A DNA stretch of 64,000 nucleotides, from positions 1 through 64,000 of the forward strand of contig CAWKHA010000003.1 of the NCBI GenBank assembly GCA_963849365.1, given 5' to 3'. Shown here in pieces: positions 43,753-53,277 of this stretch (position 1 is its first letter; each line of letters begins with the position of its first letter). A program made the translations under genes and the position numbers. The notes under the pieces are model-generated. The model was not told the origin of the DNA, ran no database searches, and worked only from the letters and a program-made list of their open reading frames with translations. The DNA comes from CAVQCJ01 sp963849365 (GTDB taxonomy: Bacteria; Actinomycetota; Actinomycetes; Prado026).

Positions 43753-44361
43753 GTGCCGCCGCCGGTCTCCTGGCCGTGGATCGTCTGCGCGGCCGTCGTC
43801 GGCTACCTGGTCGGTTCGCTGTCGCCGGCGGCCCTGATCGCCCGCGCCCGCGGCGTCGACCTGCTGCACGCGGGCTCCGGCAACCCGGGCGCCACCAACG
43901 CGGGGCGGGTGCTCGGACGCCGGATCGGTGTACTCGTCGGGCTGCTCGACGTCGCCAAGGGACTCGTGCCTGTCCTGGTCTTCACCTCGCTGGCCGACCC
44001 GACGACCGGCATGGTGGCCGGCCTCGCCGCGGTCATCGGGCACTGCACGTCTCCGTGGCTGCGCGGGCACGGAGGCAAGGGCGTGGCCACGTCGTTCGGT
44101 GCGATCCTGGGCACCGCTCCCTGGTGGGGGCTGGTCGGGCTCGGCGTGTTCCTGGTCGCCTTCGTGCTGAGCCGCTGGGTCGCGCTCGGATCGGTGCTGG
44201 CCGCCGTGTCGGTGGCCGTGCTCGCCTTGGTCGGATGGCTGCAGCACGACGACCCGCTGTCCGGGCGGTTGCTGGTCTGGGCGTGCGCGCTGGCTGCGAT
44301 CGTCGTGTTCCGGCACCGCGCGAACTTCCTGCACCGGCGCAGGCTCGGTCGGCACGACTGA
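43753..44361 (+). CDS. plsY: Acyl-phosphate:glycerol-3-phosphate acyltransferase
   Basis: A 202-residue membrane protein with the three PlsY motifs: the loop after helix 1 with GSGNPGATNAGRVLG, the Gly-rich GHGGKGVATSFG, and the terminal HRANFLHRRR. Five to six helices are present. It makes 1-acyl-glycerol-3-phosphate, the first phospholipid step, at the membrane. GTG 43753 lies 13 bp after the degV stop, so the pair is probably co-transcribed. The frame is open upstream into degV, but the hydrophobic start WPWIVCAAVVGYLVGSLSPA fits 43753. Confidence 0.93.
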   Translation: MPPPVSWPWIVCAAVVGYLVGSLSPAALIARARGVDLLHAGSGNPGATNAGRVLGRRIGVLVGLLDVAKGLVPVLVFTSLADPTTGMVAGLAAVIGHCTSPWLRGHGGKGVATSFGAILGTAPWWGLVGLGVFLVAFVLSRWVALGSVLAAVSVAVLALVGWLQHDDPLSGRLLVWACALAAIVVFRHRANFLHRRRLGRHD

Positions 44362-44369
44362 CCTCGGGG

Positions 44370-44407
44370 CTGTCCACAGGTCCAGGTTCGTGACCGCGTC
44401 GTCCACA
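44370..44407 (+). promoter_or_regulatory. Pair of DnaA-box-like 9-mers upstream of comEA
   Basis: CTGTCCACA (44370-44378) and TCGTCCACA (44399-44407) each differ from the TTGTCCACA consensus by one base, 29 bp apart in the plsY-comEA gap. Weak evidence for DnaA binding. Confidence 0.25.
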
Positions 44408-44444
44408 GTTCGGGCCGGCGACGGGGCGGCCCGACGCCCTGGCC

Positions 44445-45293
44445 GTGCAGCCTGCGGGGATGCCTCTGGTCCGGACCCGCGGCCGCCGGGTCACCGCCGA
44501 ACGCTCGCGTTCGCGCCTGGCCGGCCTGTTCGGCGTCGAGCGGGCACCGGACCCCGCCGAAGGCAGCCTGTCCGACCTGCCCTGGGTGGAGGAGAGCGCG
44601 GCGACCCTGCGTGACGTGCTGCCCCCGGCGGTGCGCGGGGGAAGGCTCGCGCTGGACGGTCGCGGTGCAGCGGCCCTGGCCGCGGTTGCGGCGTCAGCGG
44701 TCGTGCTGGCCGGGTGGTTCGCCTGGCGGTCGGCCGCGGTGTCGACGCCGACGGCTCCCGTCCTCCGGACCGCCGGTGTCGCGGCGGCCACGTCCACCGT
44801 GACCGTGCCGGGCTCACAGGGGTCCGGTGGTGCTGCGGAGTCCTCCCCGACCGCCGTCCCGACCGCTGGGATCGTCGTCGACGTGGCCGGACGCGTCCGG
44901 AGGCCCGGGCTCGTCCGGCTCCCGGCCGGGGCGCGGGTGGCCGACGCGCTGGCCGCGGCGGGTGGGGCACTGCCCGGGGTCGACCTGACGACGGTGAACC
45001 TCGCCAGGCCGCTGGCCGACGGGGAGCAGGTCGTCGTCGGCGTGCCGGGTGCGGCTCAGGCCAGTGACCCGGCGGGTGCGGGTGCGCGGTCGGGGTCGGG
45101 CGCGGTCGTCGACCTGAACGCTGCGACGGCCGACCAGCTCGACGCACTGCCGGGGGTCGGTCCCGTTCTGGCACAACGCATCGTCGACTACCGGGCGGCG
45201 CACGGGCGCTTCACCAGCGTCGACGAGCTCGGTGAGGTTGGTGGCATCGGGTCCAAGAAGCTGGCCGACATCGCACCCCGGGTGCGCGTGTGA
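44445..45293 (+). CDS. comEA: ComEA-type DNA-binding competence protein
   Basis: A 282-residue protein: a 75-residue basic/acidic cytoplasmic part, one transmembrane helix near 80-97 (AALAAVAASAVVLAGWFAW), a Ser/Thr/Pro linker, an SLBB domain (GIVVDVAGRVRRPGLVRLPA...) and C-terminal helix-hairpin-helix DNA-binding repeats (DLNAATADQLDALPGVGPVL, DELGEVGGIGSKKLADI). It binds double-stranded DNA outside the membrane and hands it to ComEC, whose start overlaps this stop (GTGTGA). Start: GTG 44445; ATG 44460 is an alternative. Confidence 0.9.
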   Translation: MQPAGMPLVRTRGRRVTAERSRSRLAGLFGVERAPDPAEGSLSDLPWVEESAATLRDVLPPAVRGGRLALDGRGAAALAAVAASAVVLAGWFAWRSAAVSTPTAPVLRTAGVAAATSTVTVPGSQGSGGAAESSPTAVPTAGIVVDVAGRVRRPGLVRLPAGARVADALAAAGGALPGVDLTTVNLARPLADGEQVVVGVPGAAQASDPAGAGARSGSGAVVDLNAATADQLDALPGVGPVLAQRIVDYRAAHGRFTSVDELGEVGGIGSKKLADIAPRVRV

Positions 45294-48247
45294 GCGGTCC
45301 GTCCGATCCGACCGGTGCGAGCGGACCGGCGGGCGCGCCTGCCGCGGCGGACCTGCGGCTCGCCCTGCCGGCAGCCGCCGCGTGGGCCGCCGCGCTGTCG
45401 GCGCTGACCCGCCCGCCGCAGTGGACGCTATGGATCGGCGCGCTCCTGGCCGCGCTCGGCGTCGCACTGGGGACGCTGGCTCGGCGGTGCCGCCGCCCGT
45501 CTCGCGTCACCGCAGCGGCCCGGCGCTCGGCCATGCTGGTCTCCGCGGCCGTCTGTGCCTGCGCCGCGGGGGCGTCGGTGGCGACCGCGATCCACATGTC
45601 CGTCATCGGCAGCGGCCCGGTGGTCCGGCTTGCGGCGCAAGCTGCGAGCGTCCGGGCCGAGGCCGTCGTCACGGCCGACCCGGTCCTGCTCCGGTCGCGG
45701 GTCGTGGGCAACAGCCGGGCTCCGACCGAGTACGCCGTGCGAGCGGACCTCCTGCGCGTGGTGGGCCGCGGGACGGTGGTGTCCACGCGTGAGCCCGTCC
45801 TGCTGATAGCGCCCGGCGCGGCGTGGGAGGACGTGCTCCCGGGCCAGACCGTACGGGTCGCCGGGCGGTTGCGAGCGGCCGATCCGTCCGGCGGAGACGA
45901 CGTCGCCGCGATCCTCTCGGTCAGGGGCCGGCCGGAGCTGGTCGGTCGCCCGCCGCCGCTGCAGCGGCTCGCCGGAGCGGTGCGGGCGCGACTGCGCCAG
46001 TCCGTCGCTGGGCTACCGGCGGCCGAGCGCGGACTGCTGCCGGGGCTCGTCGACGGTGACACTTCGGGGCTGCCCGAAGCCACGGCCCGGGACTTCACCA
46101 CGGCCGGGATGACGCACCTCGTCGCCGTGTCCGGCTCGAACGTGGCGTTCGTCCTCGCCGCAGTGCTGGTGGCGGCCCGCTGGCTCGGGATGCGCGGGTA
46201 CGCCGTGCCCGCGGCCGGTGCGGTCGGGCTGTGCGGCTTCCTGGTGCTGGCCAGGCCGGAGCCCAGCGTCGTGCGGGCCACCCTGATGGGCCTGCTCGTG
46301 CTCGCGACGACCGTCCGCGGTGCCCGCGACCGGGCCGGGCCGGCGACGCTCGCCGCAGCGGTCGTCGTGCTGCTGATGGTGGACCCGTTCCTCGCCCGTT
46401 CGGCCGGGTTCGCCCTGTCGGTGCTGGCGACCGCGGGGCTGCTCGTCCTCGCGCCGGGCTGGCGAGCCCGGCTGGCCCGGCGCTGGCCGGGGCCGCTGGC
46501 CGACGCCGTGGCCATCGCACTCGCGGCCCAGGTCGCCACCGCGCCGGTGCTCGTCCTGGTCGCACCGCAGGTCGGGCTCGTGTCGGTCCCGGCGAACGTC
46601 CTGGCCGAGCCCGCAGTACCGGTCGCCACCGTCCTCGCTGCTCTGGTCGCGGTCGCCGGGCCGGTGTGGCCGTGGGCGGCCACGGTGCTCGCCCACATCG
46701 CCGCGATCCCGACGTGGTGGCTGGTCGTGGTCGCACACGTCGCAGCCGGTGCACCCTTCGCATCCGTCGGCTGGCCCAGCGGCGCTACCGGGGTCGCCGT
46801 GATGGTGGCCGTGCTGGTCGCGGCCAGGCTGGCCGTGCCGCTCGTCGCCCGCAGGCCCGCTCCGGCGATCGCACTGCTCGCGGTGGCCGCGGTCGCCGCG
46901 TCGACCGGCATCCCGGCCGTCGTGAACCGCGGGTGGCCGCCGCCGGGATGGCTCCTCGTCGCGTGCGACGTCGGCCAGGGCGACGGGCTGGCCGTGTCAG
47001 TTGGCGACGGCACGGCGGTCGTCGTCGACGCCGGGCCCGACCCGGCGTCGATCGACCGATGCCTGCGCGACCTCGGCGTCCGCCGTGTCCCGCTCGTCCT
47101 GCTGACGCACTTCCATGCCGACCACGTCGAAGGCCTGCCCGGTGTCCTGCGCGGACGGTCTGTGGCACAGATCGAGGTGAGCCCGCTCGACGACCCACCC
47201 GACGAGGCTCGGCGGGTCCGCGGCTGGGCGTCCGACGCGCGGGTCCGGGTCGTGGTGGCCGGCGCCGGCGAAGAGCGCTCGGTCGCCGGCGTGGGCTGGA
47301 AGGTCCTGTGGCCGCAGCGGATCATCCACGCCGGGTCCCAGCCGAACAACGCGAGCGTCGTCGTGCGGCTGCAGACGCACGGTGTCGTGATACTGCTCAC
47401 CGGCGACGTCGAGCCCGAGGCCCAGGCGGCGATCCTGGCCGACCGACCGGGCGACCTGCGAGCGGACCTGCTCAAGGTGCCGCACCACGGATCCGCCAAC
47501 CAGGACCCACGGTTCCTGCGGGCGACCGGCGCGCGGCTCGCGCTGGTCTCGGTGGGGGCCGGCAACCCGTACGGGCACCCGGCGCCGAGCACGCTGGCGC
47601 TGCTCCGGAGCATGGGCGCGCAGGTCGACCGCACCGACCAGGACGGGGACACCGCGGTGGTCACCACGCCGTCCGGGCCCGGCCTCGTCGCGCGGCACCC
47701 ACCCGCTGCGGGCGCCGGAGCCGCGGTCGTGGCCGCATGGCATGCTCGGCGCCGTGGCCGACGACGACGCCTTCGGCGAGACCGAGCCGGCGACCGACGC
47801 TGTCCCGGCCCCGGTCGGCGTCACGCTGGTGGTCGGTCCCGAGGAGTTCCTGGCCGAGCGCGCAGTGTCCCGGCTCGTCGCTCGGGCCCGCGAGGTGGAT
47901 CCGGCCGTCGAGGTCCGCCGTCTCGCGGGGCCCGAGCTCGAGACCGGAGCGCTGCGCGAGCTGACCAGCCCGAGCCTTTTCGGGGAGACGACCGTGCTGG
48001 TGATCGACCGGGCCCACGAGCTCGTGGCCGAGCAGGCCGCTGCGGTGGCGCACCTGGTCCGCTTCCCGGTCGACGAGGTCGCGCTCGTGATCCTCCACTC
48101 CGGGCAGTCGAACCGGGCCAAGGCTGTGCTCGAGGCCTGCCGGGACACGCACGCCCGCGAGATCCCCTGCCCCAAGGTCAGCAAGATCGGCGATCGGGTG
48201 GACTTCGTCCGCGCCGAGGCCAGAGCCGCCGGTCGCAGGCTCGCTGA
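45290..48247 (+). CDS. comEC: ComEC/Rec2 DNA-uptake channel with overlong C terminus
   Basis: A 985-residue frame. It has N-terminal helices, an OB-like extracytoplasmic domain, the Competence domain (LLPGLVDGDTSGLPEATARD then the 'MTHLVAVSGSNVAFVL' signature near 280-295) with many helices, and a metallo-beta-lactamase-like nuclease domain (VACDVGQGDGLAVSV, LTHFHADHVEG near 605-615, LLKVPHHGS). The normal end is around residue 810 (DGDTAVVTTPSGPGLVARHP). The frame then continues 165 Arg/Gly-rich residues over the start of holA. I see no stop in any frame at the expected place. ComEC passes single-stranded DNA into the cell; ComEA upstream is its partner. Confidence 0.9.
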   Translation: MSGPSDPTGASGPAGAPAAADLRLALPAAAAWAAALSALTRPPQWTLWIGALLAALGVALGTLARRCRRPSRVTAAARRSAMLVSAAVCACAAGASVATAIHMSVIGSGPVVRLAAQAASVRAEAVVTADPVLLRSRVVGNSRAPTEYAVRADLLRVVGRGTVVSTREPVLLIAPGAAWEDVLPGQTVRVAGRLRAADPSGGDDVAAILSVRGRPELVGRPPPLQRLAGAVRARLRQSVAGLPAAERGLLPGLVDGDTSGLPEATARDFTTAGMTHLVAVSGSNVAFVLAAVLVAARWLGMRGYAVPAAGAVGLCGFLVLARPEPSVVRATLMGLLVLATTVRGARDRAGPATLAAAVVVLLMVDPFLARSAGFALSVLATAGLLVLAPGWRARLARRWPGPLADAVAIALAAQVATAPVLVLVAPQVGLVSVPANVLAEPAVPVATVLAALVAVAGPVWPWAATVLAHIAAIPTWWLVVVAHVAAGAPFASVGWPSGATGVAVMVAVLVAARLAVPLVARRPAPAIALLAVAAVAASTGIPAVVNRGWPPPGWLLVACDVGQGDGLAVSVGDGTAVVVDAGPDPASIDRCLRDLGVRRVPLVLLTHFHADHVEGLPGVLRGRSVAQIEVSPLDDPPDEARRVRGWASDARVRVVVAGAGEERSVAGVGWKVLWPQRIIHAGSQPNNASVVVRLQTHGVVILLTGDVEPEAQAAILADRPGDLRADLLKVPHHGSANQDPRFLRATGARLALVSVGAGNPYGHPAPSTLALLRSMGAQVDRTDQDGDTAVVTTPSGPGLVARHPPAAGAGAAVVAAWHARRRGRRRRLRRDRAGDRRCPGPGRRHAGGRSRGVPGRARSVPARRSGPRGGSGRRGPPSRGARARDRSAARADQPEPFRGDDRAGDRPGPRARGRAGRCGGAPGPLPGRRGRARDPPLRAVEPGQGCARGLPGHARPRDPLPQGQQDRRSGGLRPRRGQSRRSQAR

Positions 48248-48785
48248 CGACGCGGCGCGGGCGCTCGTCGACGCGGTCGGCAGCGACCTGCGCGAGCTCG
48301 CCGCGGCGTGCGCGCAGCTCGTCGCGGACACGGAGGGGGCGATCACCCCGGAGGTGGTGGCGACCTACTACGAGGGCCGCGCCGAGGTCACCAGCTTCCA
48401 GGTGGCCGACCTCGCGGTGGACGGAAGGACGAGCGAGGCTCTCGGGCAGCTGCGCCTCGCCCTCGGGTCGGGGGTCGCGCCGGTGCTGGTGACCAGCGCG
48501 CTCGCGCAGGCCCTGCGGTCGATCGGCCGAGTGGCTTCGGCGCCCCGCGGGGCCCGCCCGGCCGACCTGGCCCGCGACCTGGGCATGCCGCCGTGGAAGG
48601 TGGACGTGGTCCGCCGCCAGGTGCGCGGCTGGTCGGCCGACGGCCTGGCGGACGCGATCACCGCGGTGGCCGACGCCGACGCTACGGTCAAGGGCGCCTA
48701 CGGTGCCGGCGACCCGGCGTACGCCCTCGAGAAGGTCGTGGTCCAGATCGGCCGGGCCCGTGCCGACACCCCACAGCCGGCATGA
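47742..48785 (+). CDS. holA: DNA polymerase III delta subunit
   Basis: A 347-residue clamp-loader delta subunit. VTLVVGPEEFLAERAVSRLV is the degenerate P-loop region (no Walker lysine, as in delta). The middle holds LVIDRAHELV, ALVILHSGQSNRAKAVLEAC and a C-terminal collar domain with ELAAACAQLVADTEGAITPE. It opens the beta clamp for loading. ATG 47742 and GTG 47754 are both possible. About 500 nt of the 5' end lie within the extended comEC frame. A bidirectional terminator follows. Confidence 0.92.
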   Translation: MLGAVADDDAFGETEPATDAVPAPVGVTLVVGPEEFLAERAVSRLVARAREVDPAVEVRRLAGPELETGALRELTSPSLFGETTVLVIDRAHELVAEQAAAVAHLVRFPVDEVALVILHSGQSNRAKAVLEACRDTHAREIPCPKVSKIGDRVDFVRAEARAAGRRLADDAARALVDAVGSDLRELAAACAQLVADTEGAITPEVVATYYEGRAEVTSFQVADLAVDGRTSEALGQLRLALGSGVAPVLVTSALAQALRSIGRVASAPRGARPADLARDLGMPPWKVDVVRRQVRGWSADGLADAITAVADADATVKGAYGAGDPAYALEKVVVQIGRARADTPQPA

Positions 48786-48787
48786 CA

Positions 48788-48824
48788 AAGGCGCCGGCCC
48801 GCTCGAACGGGGGATCGGCGCCTT
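48788..48824. terminator. Bidirectional terminator between holA and rpsT
   Basis: AAGGCGCCG/CGGCGCCTT, a perfect 9-bp stem with nested CCCG/CGGG, in the gap between the convergent holA and rpsT stops. Short A and T runs at the outer ends allow termination both ways. Confidence 0.75.
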
Positions 48825-48841
48825 CGTGGAGTGCCGGCGGC

Positions 48842-49105
48842 TCAGGCCTTGCTGTTGAGGGCCTTCGCCATGGCGGACTTGCGGTTCGCGGCTTGGTTCT
48901 TGTGGATGACGCCCTTGCTCGCGGCCTTGTCCAGCTCGCGTGAGGCGTCCTGGAGCAGCGCCGTCGCGGTGTCGGCGTCGCCGGCGTCGGCGGCCGTGCG
49001 GAACTTCTTCACCGCGGTCTTGAGCGACGACTTGGTCGCCTTGTTGCGCACCCGGGCCTGCTCGTTGGTCCGGTTCCGCTTGATCTGGGACTTGATGTTC
49101 GCCAC
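48842..49105 (-). CDS. rpsT: 30S ribosomal protein S20
   Basis: An 87-residue basic, all-helical protein: MANIKSQIKRNRTNEQARVR at the N terminus, then the KATKSSLKTAVKKF helix and the C-terminal GVIHKNQAANRKSAMAKAL, the standard S20 signature. It binds 16S rRNA helices 9 and 44 early in 30S assembly. Convergent with holA, as in most actinobacteria. ATG 49105, with a purine-rich ribosome site on the complement. Confidence 0.97.
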   Translation of the reverse strand: MANIKSQIKRNRTNEQARVRNKATKSSLKTAVKKFRTAADAGDADTATALLQDASRELDKAASKGVIHKNQAANRKSAMAKALNSKA

Positions 49106-49215
49106 GAAGAATCAGCCTCGGTCTGGAGTGGGGGCTCACACGTACGCGCGTGAACGGGCGCACGCGGGTGCCAAAGGTACCAGCGGGTCGTTCGGCGCCC
49201 AAACCGCCGGGCCGG

Positions 49216-49773
49216 TCACGGCGCCGGTCGGGCCCTCGGCACCGCGGCCGCGACCCGTTCGAACCGCGACCGGTCCAGGGCCGCGCCCTCCCGGCGTACG
49301 GCCGCCGGGGCCACCGCCAGGACCCGGTCGATCCGCACGCTGCTCGGCCGGCCCTCGGCGTCCCAGCCCCCGGCCCCCAGCGGCACCCACCGGGGGTCGC
49401 CCGGGTGCTCCCGGGTCGACAGCATGAGCACCGCCAGCTCCCGCCCCGGTGCGGCGAGGGCGCGCCCGAGCACGACCACGGGCCGGTCCTTGCCCACGGC
49501 CGCGTCCTCCTCGTAGGGCACCCAGGTCCACACGACCTCGCCCGGGTCCGGACGGCCGTCGGGTGCCGGCGCGTACGACACCTCGACCGGGCCGTCGTAG
49601 TCGTGCGCGTGCAGGTCGGCGCTGCCGTCGGACGAGGGGGGCGGCACCCCGTCGCGAGGTGGGTGACGGGGCCGGGTCAGGCCGGGGACGGTCCCCACCG
49701 GATGCCTGGCCCTGTTCGTCGGGCCGATCGGGCGCAGCCGGCCCAGCAGGTCGACCACCCGACGCAGCACCAC
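49216..49773 (-). CDS. PemK/MazF-like protein, no antitoxin beside it
   Basis: Residues about 55-185 match the PemK/MazF fold seen in actinobacterial stand-alone members: PGEVVWTWVPYEEDAAVGKD, RPVVVLGR, VLMLSTREHPGDPRWVPLGA, SSVRIDRVLAVAPAAVRREG. True MazF toxins are mRNA endonucleases. This one has an N-terminal extension (RRVVDLLGRLRPIG...) and no antitoxin gene adjacent, so it may be a housekeeping relative rather than a toxin. I use GTG 49773; ATG 49824 is possible. Divergent from lepA. Confidence 0.75.
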   Translation of the reverse strand: MVLRRVVDLLGRLRPIGPTNRARHPVGTVPGLTRPRHPPRDGVPPPSSDGSADLHAHDYDGPVEVSYAPAPDGRPDPGEVVWTWVPYEEDAAVGKDRPVVVLGRALAAPGRELAVLMLSTREHPGDPRWVPLGAGGWDAEGRPSSVRIDRVLAVAPAAVRREGAALDRSRFERVAAAVPRARPAP

Positions 49774-49886
49774 CCGATCGTACGGAGCGGTTGGTCCACC
49801 GGCCGGGCACCCGCATGGGACCATGAGCTCGGAGTCCGAGAGCCCCGACGACCCAGCCAGCCAGCAGACGTGAGGTCCTGACCGCC

Positions 49887-51776
<1,890 letters not shown>

Positions 51777-51780
51777 CCCC

Positions 51781-52512
51781 GTGTCGACGGTGAGTGCTGC
51801 TCCCGGGATCGGGTCGGGGCCGACCGGACCGGGTCCCGCGGTGCGCCTGCGACAGGGTGCGCACCTGCTCGGCGAGCTCCTCATCACCCTCGGCGTCGTC
51901 GTGCTGCTCTTCGTCGTCTACCTGCTGGCCTGGACCAACGTCCGCTCGGACTCCGCGGCCGCGGGGCTGTCCGGCGACCTGCGTGGGCAGTGGGCCTCCG
52001 AGCGCCCGCACAACGCCGGCGGCCAGAGCGTCGACCCAGCGGCCCTGAAGGTCACCCCGGGCCAGCCGTTCGCGATCATGACCATCCCGCGGCTGGGCAA
52101 GAACTGGTCCTCACCGGTCATCCAGCCCAAGGGCCGGGACATCGCACTGTCCGAGCTGGCCGACGGCGTCGTCCACTACAAGCCGACGGCCCTGCCCGGG
52201 CAGGTCGGCAACTTCGCCGTCGCCGGCCATCGCGCGACGCACGGCCAGCCGTTCGCTGACCTGAACCTCCTGCGCATCGGCGACAAGGTGATCGTCGAGA
52301 CCGAGGCCGCCGTCTACACGTACGTCGTGGACAACAACCCGAACCGGACGATCGTCCTGCCGAGGGACGTCTGGGTGATCGAACCGGTGCCGGGGCACCC
52401 GGACGCGACGCCGGCGCGCGCGTTGATCACGCTGACCACCTGCAACCCGCGGTGGAACTCCTCGCACCGGATGATCGTGTTCGGCCACCTGGTGTCGACC
52501 CAGGCGAAGTGA
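51781..52512 (+). CDS. Class E-type sortase
   Basis: A 243-residue type II membrane protein. An N-terminal helix near 30-52 (LGELLITLGVVVLLFVVYLL) is followed by the sortase beta-barrel, with the catalytic His150 (AGHRAT), Cys221 (LTTCNPRW) and Arg230 (SSHRM) all present. It cleaves a sorting signal between Thr and Gly and joins the protein to the cell wall or a pilin. Class E enzymes usually prefer LAXTG. The only sorting signal I see in this window is LPHTG in the giant adhesin, so pairing the two is an inference. GTG 51781, 4 bp after lepA. Confidence 0.9.
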   Translation: MSTVSAAPGIGSGPTGPGPAVRLRQGAHLLGELLITLGVVVLLFVVYLLAWTNVRSDSAAAGLSGDLRGQWASERPHNAGGQSVDPAALKVTPGQPFAIMTIPRLGKNWSSPVIQPKGRDIALSELADGVVHYKPTALPGQVGNFAVAGHRATHGQPFADLNLLRIGDKVIVETEAAVYTYVVDNNPNRTIVLPRDVWVIEPVPGHPDATPARALITLTTCNPRWNSSHRMIVFGHLVSTQAK

Positions 52513-52537
52513 CCGGGGCGTACGAGAGGATCGACCC

Positions 52538-53200
52538 ATGCCCGACCCGCGCATCGTCTCGGTCAACGTGGTCCACGCGATCATCCCCGACCCGCTCGGC
52601 GACGTCGGCCGCACGGCCATCGACAAGCGTCCCGTCGACGGTCCCGTCCTGATCCAGCGGCTCGGCCCGGTCGGGGACACCGTGCTGGACCGCAAGTACC
52701 ACGGAGGCCGGGACCAGGCCGTGTACGCGTACGCCGCCGAGGACCTGGCGGTCTGGGCGGGCGAGCTGGCGCGCGACCTGGCGCCGGGAGCTTTCGGCGA
52801 GAACCTCACGACCTCGGGTCTGGACGTGACCGGCGCCGTCGTCGGCGAGACCTGGTCCGTGACGAGTGCGGACGGCTCCGAACCGGTGCTGCTGCAGGTG
52901 ACTGCCCCGCGGATGCCGTGCGTCACCTTCCAGGCGTGGATGGGGGAGCCGCACTGGGTTCGCCGCTTCACCGAGCACGGCGCGCCGGGGGCCTACCTGC
53001 GGGTGCTGACCGAGGGCCCGGTCGCGGCCGGGTCCGCGGTCGAGGTCCTCGACCGGCCCGCGCACGGCGTCACGCTGGGCGAAGTGTTTCAGCTGCGCTT
53101 CGCCGACCCGGCCAGGCTCCGGCGGCTGCTGGCCGAGGGCGAAGACCTGCACCCGCCGCTCGTGGAGGCTGTCGCCGACCAGGTGCGGCGCAGCGCCTGA
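52538..53200 (+). CDS. MOSC domain protein (YiiM-like)
   Basis: A 220-residue protein. VLDRKYHGGRDQAVYAYAAE contains the conserved HGG block, and PGAFGENLTTSGLDVTGAVVGE and TAPRMPCVTFQAWMG carry the Gly-Glu-Asn and Cys positions typical of MOSC domains. The family binds molybdenum cofactor or transfers sulfur, and YiiM-type members reduce N-hydroxylated compounds. There is no ferredoxin or reductase fusion. ATG 52538 follows GAGAGGATCG. It lies downstream of the sortase by 25 bp on the same strand, without an obvious link in function. Confidence 0.88.
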   Translation: MPDPRIVSVNVVHAIIPDPLGDVGRTAIDKRPVDGPVLIQRLGPVGDTVLDRKYHGGRDQAVYAYAAEDLAVWAGELARDLAPGAFGENLTTSGLDVTGAVVGETWSVTSADGSEPVLLQVTAPRMPCVTFQAWMGEPHWVRRFTEHGAPGAYLRVLTEGPVAAGSAVEVLDRPAHGVTLGEVFQLRFADPARLRRLLAEGEDLHPPLVEAVADQVRRSA

Positions 53201-53277
53201 CGTCGCTTTCGGGGGCCGGGCTGCTTAGGCTGCCTGGCACCATTGCGGGGAGGCCGCATGCGAACCGGGAGGCTGCC

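Noticed and set aside
45290..48247. ComEC C-terminal extension as a new functional domain
   Set aside because: The extra 165 residues are exactly the out-of-frame reading of holA, with Arg/Gly/Pro bias and no structure; treated as overlap, not a domain.
49216..49773. Functional toxin-antitoxin pair
   Set aside because: No antitoxin frame adjacent on either side; rpsT and lepA flank it as in the conserved core order, so a housekeeping MazF-like protein is more likely.
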